From Sorex araneus (Eukaryota; Chordata; Mammalia; Eulipotyphla; Soricidae): 64,000 nucleotides of DNA. A program made the translations under genes and the position numbers. Location: assembly GCF_027595985.1 (NCBI RefSeq), contig NC_073313.1:80251994-80315993 (forward strand). The letters are read 5' to 3'. Under the pieces are notes generated by a model. That model saw nothing but the letters and a program-made list of their open reading frames with translations, was not told where the DNA came from and searched no databases. Below are positions 22,824 through 34,200 of this stretch, piece by piece (the stretch's first letter is position 1; each line of letters opens with the position of its first letter).

Positions 22824-25660
22824 TTAAAAAGATCATACACCACGACCAAATAGGGATTTATCCCAGTGATGCAATGATTGTTTAACATATGCAACTCTAT
22901 TAATGTAATACGCCACATCAATAAAAGGAAAGATACAAATCATATGATCATACCAATTGATGCAGAGAAATCTTTGGATAACAGGCAATATCCATTCATG
23001 ATAATAAAAAAACATTTCAAAAGAGAAATGGCCATCAATGACAAATTATACCCAATATCATTATTTTATTAATGCAGGAGCACTGTTATTTGTTCAGCCA
23101 TTGATTAAGCTGATTGGATTGGGCATGAACTCCACATTACTTTTAAAAAAAATTATAGTATCACCGTGAGATAGAGTTACAAGCTTTGATATTTGAGATT
23201 CAGCGATACAATGATGAAACACCCATTCCTACACCAGTGCACGTTTTCCATCACCAATGTACCTAGTATCCCCCACCCCTCCCCACACATACACACACAT
23301 CCCAGTCCTCACCCTGCCTCTATGGCATACAATTTCCCCAATACTCTCTCTCTAATTTGGGGCATTATGTTTTGCTCAAATTTTCCCACCCCCATTCAAG
23401 CCTACCTGCCAGGGGTAGACGCTAGATAATTTATTTTCCATTGCTCAATTTGAATATCATGAGAGCTCGCATGGCCATGATTATAAATATAAATTTCTAG
23501 ACTGTAAATGGTTGGGTTCCAAAGACATTTCTGTATGGCACTAATCCATTTTGGGATTCAACTGGGAGTCTCTGGGACAGGGCTGCTGGTGCCCTAAGAT
23601 GGCACCCGGAGGCAAATTGTGGGCTTGACAGTCAGTCTGCTGGGTGGGTGAGGATCCGGGGAGGGAAATCCCAGGTCCTCTGCCACCATGCAGCTCGGAG
23701 ATTTAGTCCTGGAGCCCACATACCGGGTGGGGCCTTGCTTGTGGAAGCTCTTGGTCACCGGGATTACATCTGGAGTAGGCGGGGAGACTGTATCTGCTCC
23801 ATCTGGATGCCTCGGTGAAATTGGCTTGGAATGGGGCCCGGAGAGATCTCCTGCAGTGTGGTGTCTGCCAAGACATGCTGTTGTGTCTCTGGGCCAGGGC
23901 TGTTCATGTGCCAAGATTGCACCTGGTGGCAAATAGTCCTGGAACACGCATACTTGTGCATTGCTGTGGAAGCTCTTGGTCACCGGCATTCCATCTTGAG
24001 CAGGTGGGGAGAGATTGTACCTACTCCATATGGGGTGCCCCGGTGAAATTGGTTCAGTATGGGGTCTGAAGAGATCTCGGTGCTGTGGTGTCTTCCAGGA
24101 CTCGCTGCTGTGTCTCTGGGCCAGGGCTGTTGGTGCGCTAAGATGGTACCTAGAGGCAAATTGTGGGCATGACAGCCATTCTGCTGGGCGGGCGGGGACC
24201 CAGGGAGTGATGACCCGGTTACTCTGCTGCCATGCGGACTGGAGATTCAGTCCTGGAACCCACATACATGGGCCTTGCTTGTGGAAGCTCTTGGTTACCA
24301 GAAGTTCCATCTGGAGTAGGTGGGGAGACTGCACCTGCTCCATCTGGGGTGTCCCAGTGAATCTGGTTCAGTATAGGGCCCAGAGAGATCTCAGGCACTA
24401 TGATGTCTTCCGGGACTTGCTGCTGTGTCTCTGAGCCAGGGTTGTTGGTGAGCAAAGATCCACATTACAAAATTTTCAGCATACCATATCTTGGTGAAAA
24501 CCATCCTGAGACTGGAGTCAGTCTCAGACTGGAGGTATGGCGATTGTGGATTGTGGAAGCAAGTGGCTGCCAGGAGCTCTGCTTGGGCAGGCACAGGCCA
24601 ACCTGCCCCTCCAATTTGCCCTGGTCTGTTCAGTCATGCACGGGTCTGCACTTAATTGCAGCTTTTGATCTCTTTTGAGATTTATTTAGGTGTCTCTGAA
24701 GTAAGGACAGTAATAGAGCTTACAGGGTGGTACTGGAGTTGGTTCGTGGGGGTGACTCCCAGTGCTTCCATGTGTACTGATAAGTGGGGGGAGGTAGCCC
24801 ATCCCAACTCTGAGAAAGTCTGGAGATTTCAGTCACAAAACCCGCATACCAGAATTTTCATAAGATTATATCTTGGTGAGGTCCGTCCTGAAACAGTGGA
24901 GTCAGGCCAGGGTTGTGGCGGCGATTTTGGACTGTGAAATCAAGTGGCTCTTGGGGGCTCTGCTTGGGCAGGCCACCAACCAACCCACTCCCCTCTGAAT
25001 TACCCCAGTCTGTTCAGCCATGTGAAGGTCTGAGGTTATCTGTGGCTTTTGATCTCTTTCAAGATTTATCTATGGGTCTCTGAAATCAGGCCAATAAATG
25101 CTTGTATAGCTGAGCCAGAGGTGGTTTGTGGATGTGGCTCCCACATACCTAGCTTTTGGCAGTTTAATTTCTTGGTAAATTTGGTCCCAAGTTGTTGGGG
25201 TCTGGCCAAAGGCACAACGGCAGTTTGGAGGCACCAGGAAGCCTAAAGGCACCATCAAGATGCTGATGCACTCGCCCTGTAGGTACAGGTTAACCTGTTG
25301 GTGGTACCATATCCCCAGCCAATATAATTTTTATTGGTAAAAAACTGAAAGCATTTCCTCTAGGTCAGACAAAGGGCAAGGATATCCACTATCTTCATTA
25401 TTATTCAATATCGTATCAGAAATCCTAGCACCAGCAATCAGGCAGGACAAAAAAATCAAAGGGGTTCTAGTTGGAAAAGAAGTCCAATGACTGCTATTTG
25501 CAGATGACGTGATAGTTTACATAGAAGACCCTAAAGAATCTAGTAAAAAGCTTCTAGAAATAGTAAACATTATAGACAGCAACGTAGCCAAAATCACACA
25601 CAATAAAATCACAAAACTCACAGAAAAGTCATCCCACAACATCTAATGAGCACAAGCAAC
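22824..25660 (+). mobile_element. L1 ORF2 fragment split by a composite retroelement
   Basis: Positions 22,824-23,072 and 25,318-25,660 are sense ORF2 RT sequence. The second part includes TTTGCAGATGACGTGATAGT, the region encoding the FADD catalytic motif. They are interrupted by the element at 23,073-25,317. The ORF2 text resumes at the same point, with an AATAT-rich short repeat at both edges. Confidence 0.75.
23073..25317 (-). mobile_element. Composite non-autonomous retroelement with internal tandem repeats, copy Q
   Basis: The reverse of copy P (17,735-18,960) but longer. It holds three tandem ~230-320-bp type-a blocks (boundaries near 23,570, 23,885, 24,112 and 24,428, each starting GTCTCTGGG[C/A]CAGGG on the plus strand) and two ~380-bp type-b blocks (24,450-25,100, each with CTCTGCTTGGGCAGGC). 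Its 3' end (23,150-23,440) is the L1-like 3' UTR. The internal frames are repeat artefacts. Block-number variation between P and Q shows VNTR-like expansion or contraction. Confidence 0.7.
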
Positions 25661-26819
25661 TGCTTATCTCTGACTCGCTTATGCTTTTCCCAGACATGTC
25701 TTTGGTGGGGTGAAAGGACGTCTCTGTTTGCTCTGAGCAACTTAAATAAGAAAAATCTACCAATTTTATTTATTTACAGATGATATCATATGACATGCTG
25801 CTTGTTGTAGCCAGTCTTGACAAGTGGAACTGTACTGTTCCTCTCATTTCCTCCCTCCTGAGTGTCTTGAAGGGGACAAACGTTTCCAGTGGACAGAATT
25901 TTTATCTCCATATCTTTTGCCCCACAGGACCTGATAGAATGCTTGGCCAGAGATGAAGATTCAGATTGGATACTATGGACATTTTGTGAGCATGTCTCTC
26001 AACGATTCAAGGAGAGATGTGCAAACTGCTTGCACTCTACAGCAATGTGAATTATGTATCATAATAACCCTATTGTTGGGATATAGCATCATTAATTGCT
26101 CACCAACATTTAAAAAATGCTTATATCACAAATTAGCACACATCATGGTAATATTTCACAGTATAATCCATATAGAGTACACAAATGATGCTGAAATATG
26201 CCATTGAGTAAATTGCTATATGTAAGAAACATGACACAGACATTACTAATGTAAATATATTCAGGTATTTATGAATTTTCTTTGCTACTTTGAATTAAGG
26301 ATGACTATCTGAGTGATCTTGACTGAGAAAATGTGGTGGTATTCACCCATTACTTTACATGATACCCAAACCTGATTAAATCATGGTCACAATTTCACTT
26401 TGTTGCACCTAAGCTTCAATACATGTTCACAGATTGGGGAAAAGAATCATTTACCTCTCACCTAATATTCGCTAAGATATTGCCAAATAACCCAAGCTTG
26501 TGATATACTCATTGGATTCACACTCCAGTCCTTACTAATACAGACTATAAATTTATATTGCTTCCTGTGCTTCAGATGAAGTGGGAAGTGGGAGACCATG
26601 CAACACCAAGTCTTAGGTTCCATTCTGTGAGACAATGTAAAGCATTTAGATTGGTGGTTGGAACTGACTAAACTGTCACTGGCATTTAAGTATCACTTTT
26701 ACTATTATTTTGGGGGATTCTGGTCTTCAAAGGTTCTGAGATCCTTGTAGACTCTGAACTCACCAGTGGTTGGTGCTTCCACCTTGCTTAGGAATTCTGC
26801 TCCAGTCGATACTCAGAAA
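25661..26819. other. Intergenic sequence, no recognised feature
   Basis: AT-rich with short frames only. I searched it for remnants of casein kinase 2 alpha coding sequence, because the CSNK2A1-like 3' UTR copy begins just downstream, and saw none. Confidence 0.45.
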
Positions 26820-27050
26820 TAATACCCTGAAATGGAAGAGAGAGGGAAAGAGAGAAGGAAAGTGCCTGCCATAGAGCCATAGAGGCAGTCGGGGGAAGGG
26901 GAGTGGCAGGACGGAAACTGGTGTCCTTGGTGGTGGGAAATGAACACTGTTGGAGGGATGGGTGTTGGATCATTGTATGACTGAAACAACATCATGAACA
27001 GCTTTGTAACTGTGTATCTCACTATGACTCAATAAAAATTAATTAATTTT
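26820..27050 (+). mobile_element. 3'UTR-only L1 insertion
   Basis: Begins at the purine run of the L1 3' UTR and ends TCTCACTATGACTCAATAAA with an A/T-rich tail. Confidence 0.75.
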
Positions 27051-27486
27051 TAAAAGATATTAAGAGAAAAAATGAAATAATAACTCCTTCTGTGTTTTGA
27101 TGTCCACTGGCAGGGAGAACTGTAATTCTTTACAAGGGCCTTGACTGACCATTGCTTGTGGAGATAGTAGCTCAATATTGAAAGATGTCTAAAAGGTTGT
27201 TTTACATTTTTGCCTTCCCCCACTTTTAAAATAAACTTTTCACAACCCAGTATTCTCTGATCAATTATTTGCATGTGGAATATTTCAGGGATACATGTTT
27301 ATCTCCCTTTCCAAATTCAGTCCCTCATAACTAAGAAACAAAGGTCAACTAGCCTCAATCCTATCTAATGTATTTTGTTGAAGTGTACTTCCTATGTTCA
27401 CCATTTCTCCCTTTTCAACCCCATAGTTGAGGACTTATATCTCATGTTCTTCTCCGGAAAGTAAAAATTGTGGCTTCTCAAGGTAG

Positions 27487-27493
27487 AGAATGA

Positions 27494-27592
<99 letters not shown>

Positions 27593-27655
27593 GAAGGAAG
27601 GAAGGAAGGAAGGAAGGAAGGAAGGAAGGAAGGAAGGAAGGAAGGAAAAAAGGAA

Positions 27656-27700
<45 letters not shown>

Positions 27701-27816
27701 AAAGAAAGAAAGAAAGAAAGAAAGGAAGGAAGGAAGGAAGGAAGGAAGGAAGGAAGGAAGGAAGGAAGGAAGGAAGGAAGGAAGGAAGGAAGGAAGGAAG
27801 GAAGGAAAAAAAGGAA

Positions 27817-27888
<72 letters not shown>

Positions 27889-27923
27889 GAAGGAAGGAAG
27901 GAAGGAAGGAAGGAAGGAAGGAA

Positions 27924-28004
<81 letters not shown>

Positions 28005-28150
28005 GAAAGAAAGAAGGAAAGAAGGAAGAAGGGAGGGAGGGAGGGAAGGAAGGAAGGAAGGGAGGAAGGAAGAAAGGAAGGAAGGAAGGAAGGAAGGAAG
28101 GAAGGAAGGAAGGAAGGAGGGAGGGAAATGAGGAAGGAAGGGAGGAAGGA
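27487..28150 (+). repeat. Long (AAAG)n/(AAGG)n microsatellite
   Basis: About 660 bp of alternating AAAG and AAGG blocks, nearly pure purine on this strand. The long Lys/Glu/Arg and Phe/Ser/Leu frames here come from the repeat. In the duplicate at ~42,430-42,460 the same place holds only a short purine stretch (GAAAGAAGGGAGG). Confidence 0.98.
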
Positions 28151-28538
28151 AATAAAGAACGAACCCAACCTATAAGAGCAATGTACTGCTAATCTCTTAC
28201 TCTTTTTCTCAAAAATAGCTTCAGTGGGGTTATCCTTTCAAATTTACTGCAGCTATGTCTTAGTTATATTGAGATGCTAAAACTACCCAGAGTGCAAACA
28301 GGTTCTGAGACATTCTGCTAATTGTGAATCAATGGCTTAACCCTTATCAACCTGACCCTCATTACTACTCAAATATGAATTTACTTTTTATATAGTGAAA
28401 TATTTTCCTATATTTCCTCACATTTACCTTTGTCTTATCCCCTTTCATCACTATAGCATTTAGATGGGGGACAGTGAAATCTTTTCAGTTTCATTTGACT
28501 TGACCATTTTGAATTCATTTACTTACTCACATAACTTA

Positions 28539-28708
28539 TTGTTTTGGTTTTGGGTTTGGGAGCACACCCATTGGTACTCAGGGCTGACTCATGACTGTTC
28601 TCAGAGATTAATCTGGCAGGGCTCAGGGTAACATGTGGTGTTCTGGGGAATGAACCTGGGTAGCAAAGTCCAAGTCAAGCCCCTTACTTGATATACTGTC
28701 TCTCTGGC
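28539..28708 (-). mobile_element. Old poly(A) SINE with perfect TSD
   Basis: Reverse-complement SINE body flanked by an 11-bp direct repeat CACATAACTTA (28,528-28,538 and 28,709-28,719). The duplicate at ~42,830 lacks it and shows the empty site. Confidence 0.88.
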
Positions 28709-29225
28709 CACATAACTTAGTGCATTTTTTTTACAAAAGAAACAGGTATTGTCTGTATAGGTTTTATGCTAGTAACTTTTGAAGGGGTGATGGGAAATGA
28801 GTCTACATCGAATTTCATTTGAGATTTCTGAGACCTTTACTTCCTGCTTTTTCCTTCCATCACATGCTATCCAGTGAGAAGATTTGCCACTGAATCTTAT
28901 ACATATATCTAAGATATACAAGCTAAGTCACTATCTCCATCAAAATTACAATGATAGAACAGCAATAGTAGGGAAACAGTAAACTTTCTTGTTCAGGCCT
29001 GTCACTCCTTGCGTTTGTAAATATAATACTTTGTACCCCATATACAAAAGAACCAGTGTGGAATTCTTTTGTACAAATTAGAGTTTGGCTTTTTTCCCAA
29101 CTGGAATATACCCATGATAATGCAGGCAGAGATTGTTCAAGAGATTGAACTGTAATCTTAAATGTCTTAATTCAAGTATTAGGAGAATCGCTCCATTTGT
29201 CCTCAGCCAATGCAGCCACGTGACC

Positions 29226-30110
29226 ATTTTTTTTAAATGGCTACAATTTTTTTATTTTGTAACAGGTGAACGTTTCTTCATGAAATTTAAATTTTAGTGT
29301 CCACAAAATTTCTTGAAACAGTTATTTACCACCTTTGTTTACCTGTTGTCTGTGACTACTTCCAGACCCTGACAGCTTGAAGTATTTACTGTTTACCCAT
29401 CACAGAAAAAGTTTTCCCAAGAGAAAATGTCCAATTTTTTTAGGGCATATTCTTTTTTAATCTTATTTACAATTTATTTTTTTATTTAATCACCATGTGG
29501 AAAATTACAATGCTTTCAGGCTTAAGTCTTAGTTATACAATGCTGAAACAACCATCCCTTAACCAGTGCACATATTCCGCCACCAAAAACACCCCAGTAT
29601 ACCTCCCATCCTTCCCCCCACCTCCTGTGTAACTGATAAATTCCACTTTACTTTCTCTTTACTTTGGTTACATTCAATATTTCAACAAAAAACTCACTAT
29701 TATTGTTAGGAGTTCCCCACTAGAGTCAGATCTGCTGTGAAGAGATTTAAGGTTGCTCTGCCATGATAGTGGCCGCGCAGTTTTGGATTTCTGTATTTTA
29801 GCAACTAAGTCCAGGGAAATTTCTTATAGAAACTGGATCATTGCAAGCTTGTATCTCTCATTAGTGGTCCTCATAATATGGCGGTTGCCAGGTCCTTCCC
29901 CCCACCCCGGGCAAGGAAAAGGTGAGAGAGAAAATCCTTTCCCCTCCTGGGCAGGCATGGGGCCGTGGCTTAGTTCTCAGTCTGGAGACATTCTGCAAGG
30001 AGCTGCTCGTACCAAAAGTAGTTTAGCTGGCCTCTGGAATCATGCTCGTGCAGTTGTGGTGAGGCCACACATGTGTGGCCCCTGGGATCACATCTCAACA
30101 GAGAGCCCAT
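29226..30110. mobile_element. Insertion with an L1-like 3' UTR, absent from the duplicate unit
   Basis: Flanked by GTGACCATTTTT on both sides (29,220 and 30,112). The duplicate at ~43,770 has an uninterrupted equivalent (GATGGCCATCTTTAGTAACA). Positions 29,460-29,640 resemble a reverse-complement L1 3' UTR. The remainder is not classified. Confidence 0.55.
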
Positions 30111-30478
30111 GTGACCATTTTTAATAATGCACTGACAACGAACAAGGAATATTTGTTGCTTTTACTGGGAGAAGTTCACAAGCAATACAATGAGACTACA
30201 GTCCAGTCCCATCTGAATATACTGTGTGAACCATATTCAAAATTAGAGGTTAAGTTATATTTGAACATTAGGTAGCACTTCCTATAACGTGGTTTCTCTA
30301 AGTATATTATAACAAAATGAGCAAAGATGTTTAATCTACCTGGACTCTGGAATTAACACGAGGTTTTGGTGCAAACTAGAAAACATGGGAAGTAGGCCTA
30401 TCAATCCCTGCAGGTGGTGTAACGGTGTGGCTGGAAGGCCTGGCCCTGCCACTGACAGGAGTCAAGAAATTCCGGATT

Positions 30479-30655
30479 GGGGGCTGGGGAGATAGTAGAG
30501 TGGATAGCACACTTGCTTTATATGTGGACAATCCAAGTTTGACCCCTGCCACCCCATATGATCCCCCAAGCTCCACCACGGGGGATCCCTGAGTGCAGAG
30601 CTAGGAGTAAGCCCTGAGCACAGTTGGGCATGGTCCCAATATAAAAGAAAATAAG
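30479..30655 (+). mobile_element. Poly(A)-type SINE
   Basis: Head GGGGGCTGGGGAGATAGTAG, body CTGAGTGCAGAGCTAGGAGT, A-rich end. Imperfect direct repeats AAGAAATTCCGGA/AAGAAAATTCTGAAA flank it. Confidence 0.85.
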
Positions 30656-31271
30656 AAAATTCTGAAATTTTTTGTGAGTGTTACATTAATATTTGCTTCC
30701 AGTGATGTGAGAACATGGGAAGGTCTTTTTCTGACTTTTCAAGCTATAGGTTTGAGTGGCTTTGTTTGCTATGTGCTGTCTGTAGGGTCATTTGGAACTA
30801 TTTCCTTTACGTATTATCAGGGAGAGGGTGACATTACTCAGTCATTTGGCTGAGTCTTTGCTCTTTTACCAAACTGAATGACATTAACTCTCTGTCTTTA
30901 TCTGACATTGACACTGTTTGGGATTTTGTTTGTATAAAAAGCTAATGCTTGCTGTAATTTAACTAAGTGAAATATGAATCTGGTCTATTCATATGGTTTG
31001 TGATAAAGACTTCCTTACGGTCTCTTTACAAATAAAGAAAACTTTTCATTGTGCGTTTTCTGCTTTGATTTTTATTCAGTTACTGGCCTCAAGATGCCAG
31101 TTCACATTAACTTTCATTTTACCACTAAACTGGTTTAATATCAAGGCCAGAGAGATAGTATAGCAAGTAAGGAAAGCACTTGCCTTGCACGTGGCTGAAC
31201 TGCGTTCAATCCCCAGCATCGCATATGGTTTCCTAGGCACTGCCAGTAGTTATTCATTTTTATGGCTTTTT

Positions 31272-31533
31272 GGGGGACTGGAGTGATAGCACAGCAGGTA
31301 GGGCATTTGCCTTGCATGCAGTCGACCCAGGTTCGATTCCTCCGTCCCTCTCAGAGAGCCCAGCAAGCTACAAGCTACCGAGAGTATCCCGCCCGCGTGG
31401 GCGAGCCTGGCAAGCTACCTGTGACGTATTCGATGTGCCAAAAATAGTAACAACAAGTCTCACAATGAAGATGTTACTAGTGCCCGCTTCAGCAAATCGA
31501 TGAACAATGGGACGACAGTGCAGACAGTGCAGT
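31272..31533 (+). mobile_element. Full-length RTE-tailed SINE
   Basis: The best complete copy. The tRNA-like head GGGACTGGAGTGATAGCACA carries a B-box-like GGTTCGATTCC near 31,330. Then comes a specific middle (CTCTCAGAGAGCCCAGCAAG … GTATCCCGCCCGC … GCCAAAAATAGTAACAACAA). The end is CAGCAAATCGATGAACAATG followed by short GACAGTGCA repeats, with no poly(A). The last ~45 nt match the 3' end of the RTE LINE at 43,938. Confidence 0.9.
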
Positions 31534-31697
31534 GTTTTTTGGGTCACACCCGTCATTGCACAGGGGTTACTTCTGGTTCATGCACTCAGGAATTACTTCT
31601 GGCGGTGCGTGGGGCACCATATGGGGTGCTGGGAATCGAACCCGGGACAGCCGCGTGCAAGGCAAATGCCCTACACGCTGTGCTATCACTCCAGCCC
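31534..31697 (-). mobile_element. Poly(A) SINE, reverse orientation, nested
   Basis: Reverse complement of the young SINE, from the T-run and GGGTCACACCC through CACCATATGGGGTGCTGGGA to TATCACTCCAGCCC. It directly abuts the RTE-tailed SINE. Confidence 0.9.
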
Positions 31698-32167
31698 CTG
31701 CCAGTAATGATTCTTAAGTGCAGAGCCAGAAATAAGCCCTGAGCATCTGGGGGTGTGACCTCCAAACAAAACAAAACCAGTTTTACTCTCATTTAATAAA
31801 ATTACTTATTTTTCACATATTTACTAAAATTGAGAAAATTCATGATACTGGCATTCTTGTGTTTTAGTATACTGAGAGTACATTGAAGTTCCAGACAGAT
31901 TCACCACTGATCAAGGTATATATTGTCTTTCACCACAGCTGGCATGATGTATATCCACTTACTTGGTTCAGTGATGTTCTTAATGAGTATATTACCTTCT
32001 GTAGAATATCCTGCCATTGTCCTTTGATAAATGAGGAAATATGTGGTCAGATTTAATGTTTCTGTTCTCTGAGCATTAATGATATAATACAGAATTTTTT
32101 TAACCATAGTTCTTTAATTTTTCATTGATCTTCGTTTACAGGACATAACTCTTAAAAATAATGATTT

Positions 32168-32335
32168 CTGGGACCAGAGTAATAGTACAGCAGAACCAGC
32201 ATTTGCCTTGCGTGTGGCCAAACTGGGTTTGATCTCTGGTACCCTATATGGTTTCTAAGCCCTTTCAGGAGTGATCCCTAAGCACCTAAATGAGTAAGTC
32301 CTGAACACTACTGATTGTGTCCCCCTTCCCAAATA
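32168..32335 (+). mobile_element. Diverged poly(A)-type SINE
   Basis: GGGACCAGAGTAATAGTACA head, ATTTGCCTTGCGTGTGG box, AGGAGTGATCCCTAAGCACC body. AATAATGATTTCTG/AATAATTATTTCTG flank it. Confidence 0.8.
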
Positions 32336-33399
32336 ATAATTATTTCTGCAGTTTTATATGCAAACAGTGGTATTAGTTGTGATCCAGGCTTAGACTGATA
32401 AACACCAGAATTGGAAGCTATTCTCCATTGTTCCTTTCTAAACAGTAGTCCTAAGAGCTGAGTCAAGTTGCTCTACATATCCGCTCACACAGCTTTGCTT
32501 CCAAGTTGACCCTCCTGTAGCCTCCTGAGCATTTGTAGTTCAGCCTGCATGTGCAGAAACCTCCCAAGTCAACTCACAACCCTGAAGGATTTACCCTAAG
32601 ATTTTTTATTGTTGAACAGGGTCTCTCCCCACCACCTCTAGCTACGTCTGCCCCATGGATATGCTATAAGTGTTCTTGGTGAAACTACTTTTCTGCCACT
32701 TTTCTCCTCTAAAGGAGAAAATGACATTGTATCAAGAGAACTATTTTCTGTACTCAGGCGAAATGTGTCTCCATGAGATGGCTCTACTTCATCCTTATTC
32801 TGCACATTACTGTGGGCCAGGAAATTTTGGCCTCTGGTCAAATGACCTCAACATACTGTTGTTTGTTCTAGTAAACACAAGGAGTGCAGCAACAAAACTC
32901 TCCTCTGTGTTTAGTTTGCTCAAAGATCAAGAGCAGAGCGTAGATCTTCCTTTGTGCCTTTGTTTCTTTGAAACTCAGACACTGCTCAGCTATTTAATAG
33001 AGTGTAGCTACTTGCAAGTGCAAAATTCTGTTCGCAAATACAAAATTTGTTTGCTTCTTAACCAGCTTCCATTCGTGAAAAATAGATTTGATTCTAGGTA
33101 CTTATGGAAACTACGTTAGTTGTAAAATGCATGAGGTTTATGTACTTTTCACCCATTCCCTTCCCTTGTTATTGTTGGGGTGACCTAGGTTGCATACCAT
33201 TTTCAGTGCTTGCATATTTGGCTGGCATATTTGCTCATACACGTGGTGTTGTTCTAAACACTTGGTTGCAGTGTTCCTCGTGGGTCACCCACTTTGTAGT
33301 GTTTTCCCACTTTCACTGTGTTTGCACACGTTAAGTTGTACTGAGTCAGACATCACATGCATTAGTTGTGATAACGGAGTTTTCAGTCCACTTTGATAT

Positions 33400-34200
33400 G
33401 ACTTTTTTCCTGGCATTAGACAGAGATCTGAGTTCATTTCTTTTTGCAAGTAGCTGTCCAGTTTTCCCAGCACCACTTTTTAAAGTTTTACTTGCTCCCT
33501 TATCAAAGATTAAGTGATCATATATTTTAGAATCTGTGACAGAACATTCAATTCTGTTCCATTGGTCTGTGGGTCTGTTTCTATTCCAATACCATGCTGT
33601 TTTTTTCTCTTTTTCTTTCTTTTATTTATGGAATCATAATGAGCTACAGTTACAAAACTTTCATGTTTGAGTTTCAGTCATACAATGATTGAACATTCAT
33701 CCCTCCGTCAGTTTACATTTTCCACCACCAATGTTCCCAGTATCCCTCCCACCCTTTCCCACCCCTCTCCCTGCCTCTATGGCAGACAATTGCCCTCTTA
33801 CTCTCTCTCTCTACTTATAGGTATTATGGTTTGCAATACAGATTACAAATAATGAAAGGCCATCATGTTTGGTCTTATATCTATTTTCAGCACACATCTC
33901 ACATCCCAAGCGATCCCTCCAAACATCATTGATGTAGTGATCCCTTCTCTATCCCAGCTGCCTTCTCCCCCAGCTCATAAGGCAAGCTTCCAACCGTGGT
34001 GTAATCTTCCTGGCCCTTGTCTCTGCTGTCCAGAAATACCATGCTCTTTTAACTACTACTGCTTTGTAGTACAGTTTGAAGTTGGGGAAGGTGATGCCAC
34101 CCATCTTCTTGTTCCCAATGATTGCTTTAGCTATTCCTGGGGATTTATTGTTCCATGTGAATTTCAGGAGTGCTTTGTCTATTTCTAAGAAAGTTTTATT
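33400..34200 (-). mobile_element. L1 ORF2 fragment with a nested L1 3' UTR
   Basis: Reverse-complement ORF2 at 33,400-33,598 and 34,023-34,200 surrounds a 3'UTR-only L1 (33,600-34,022, also reversed). AATACCATGCT is repeated at both edges of the nested element. Confidence 0.8.

Larger units (their letters stand above)
27060..29110 (+). pseudogene. CSNK2A1: Second CSNK2A1-like 3' UTR copy, coding part absent
   Basis: Collinear with the 3' UTR of the CK2-alpha retrogene at 42,190-43,650. Shared landmarks: TGGAATATTTCA near 27,276 versus 42,219; ACCCAACCTATA at 28,163 versus 42,457; and the TTTCATGCTAG/TTTATGCTAG box at 28,760 versus 42,883. From memory it also resembles the human CSNK2A1 3' UTR (unverified). 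A large microsatellite (27,487-28,150) and an old SINE (28,539-28,708) interrupt it. No CK2 coding sequence is seen upstream. It was probably part of a duplicated CK2-alpha retrogene whose coding region was lost. Confidence 0.7.
31144..31775 (+). mobile_element. Old poly(A) SINE interrupted by two nested SINEs
   Basis: The left part (31,144-31,253) and right part (31,698-31,775) form one SINE. CTGCCAGTAGTTATTC and CTGCCAGTAATGATTC appear on the two sides of the interruption as a likely target-site duplication. The inserted DNA holds one RTE-tailed SINE and one reverse poly(A) SINE. Confidence 0.8.

Noticed and set aside
23594-24343. 249-codon minus-strand frame
   Set aside because: Runs through the tandem type-a blocks of the composite element, with repeated peptide motifs that follow the DNA repeats; no protein family recognised.
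27398-28175. 213-256-codon frames rich in Lys/Glu/Arg or Phe/Ser/Leu
   Set aside because: Direct translation of the AAAG/AAGG microsatellite.
32670-33119. 149-codon frame in duplication unit 1
   Set aside because: No recognisable domain, not preserved in unit 3 at 49,020-49,225, and AT/GC content typical of non-coding flank.
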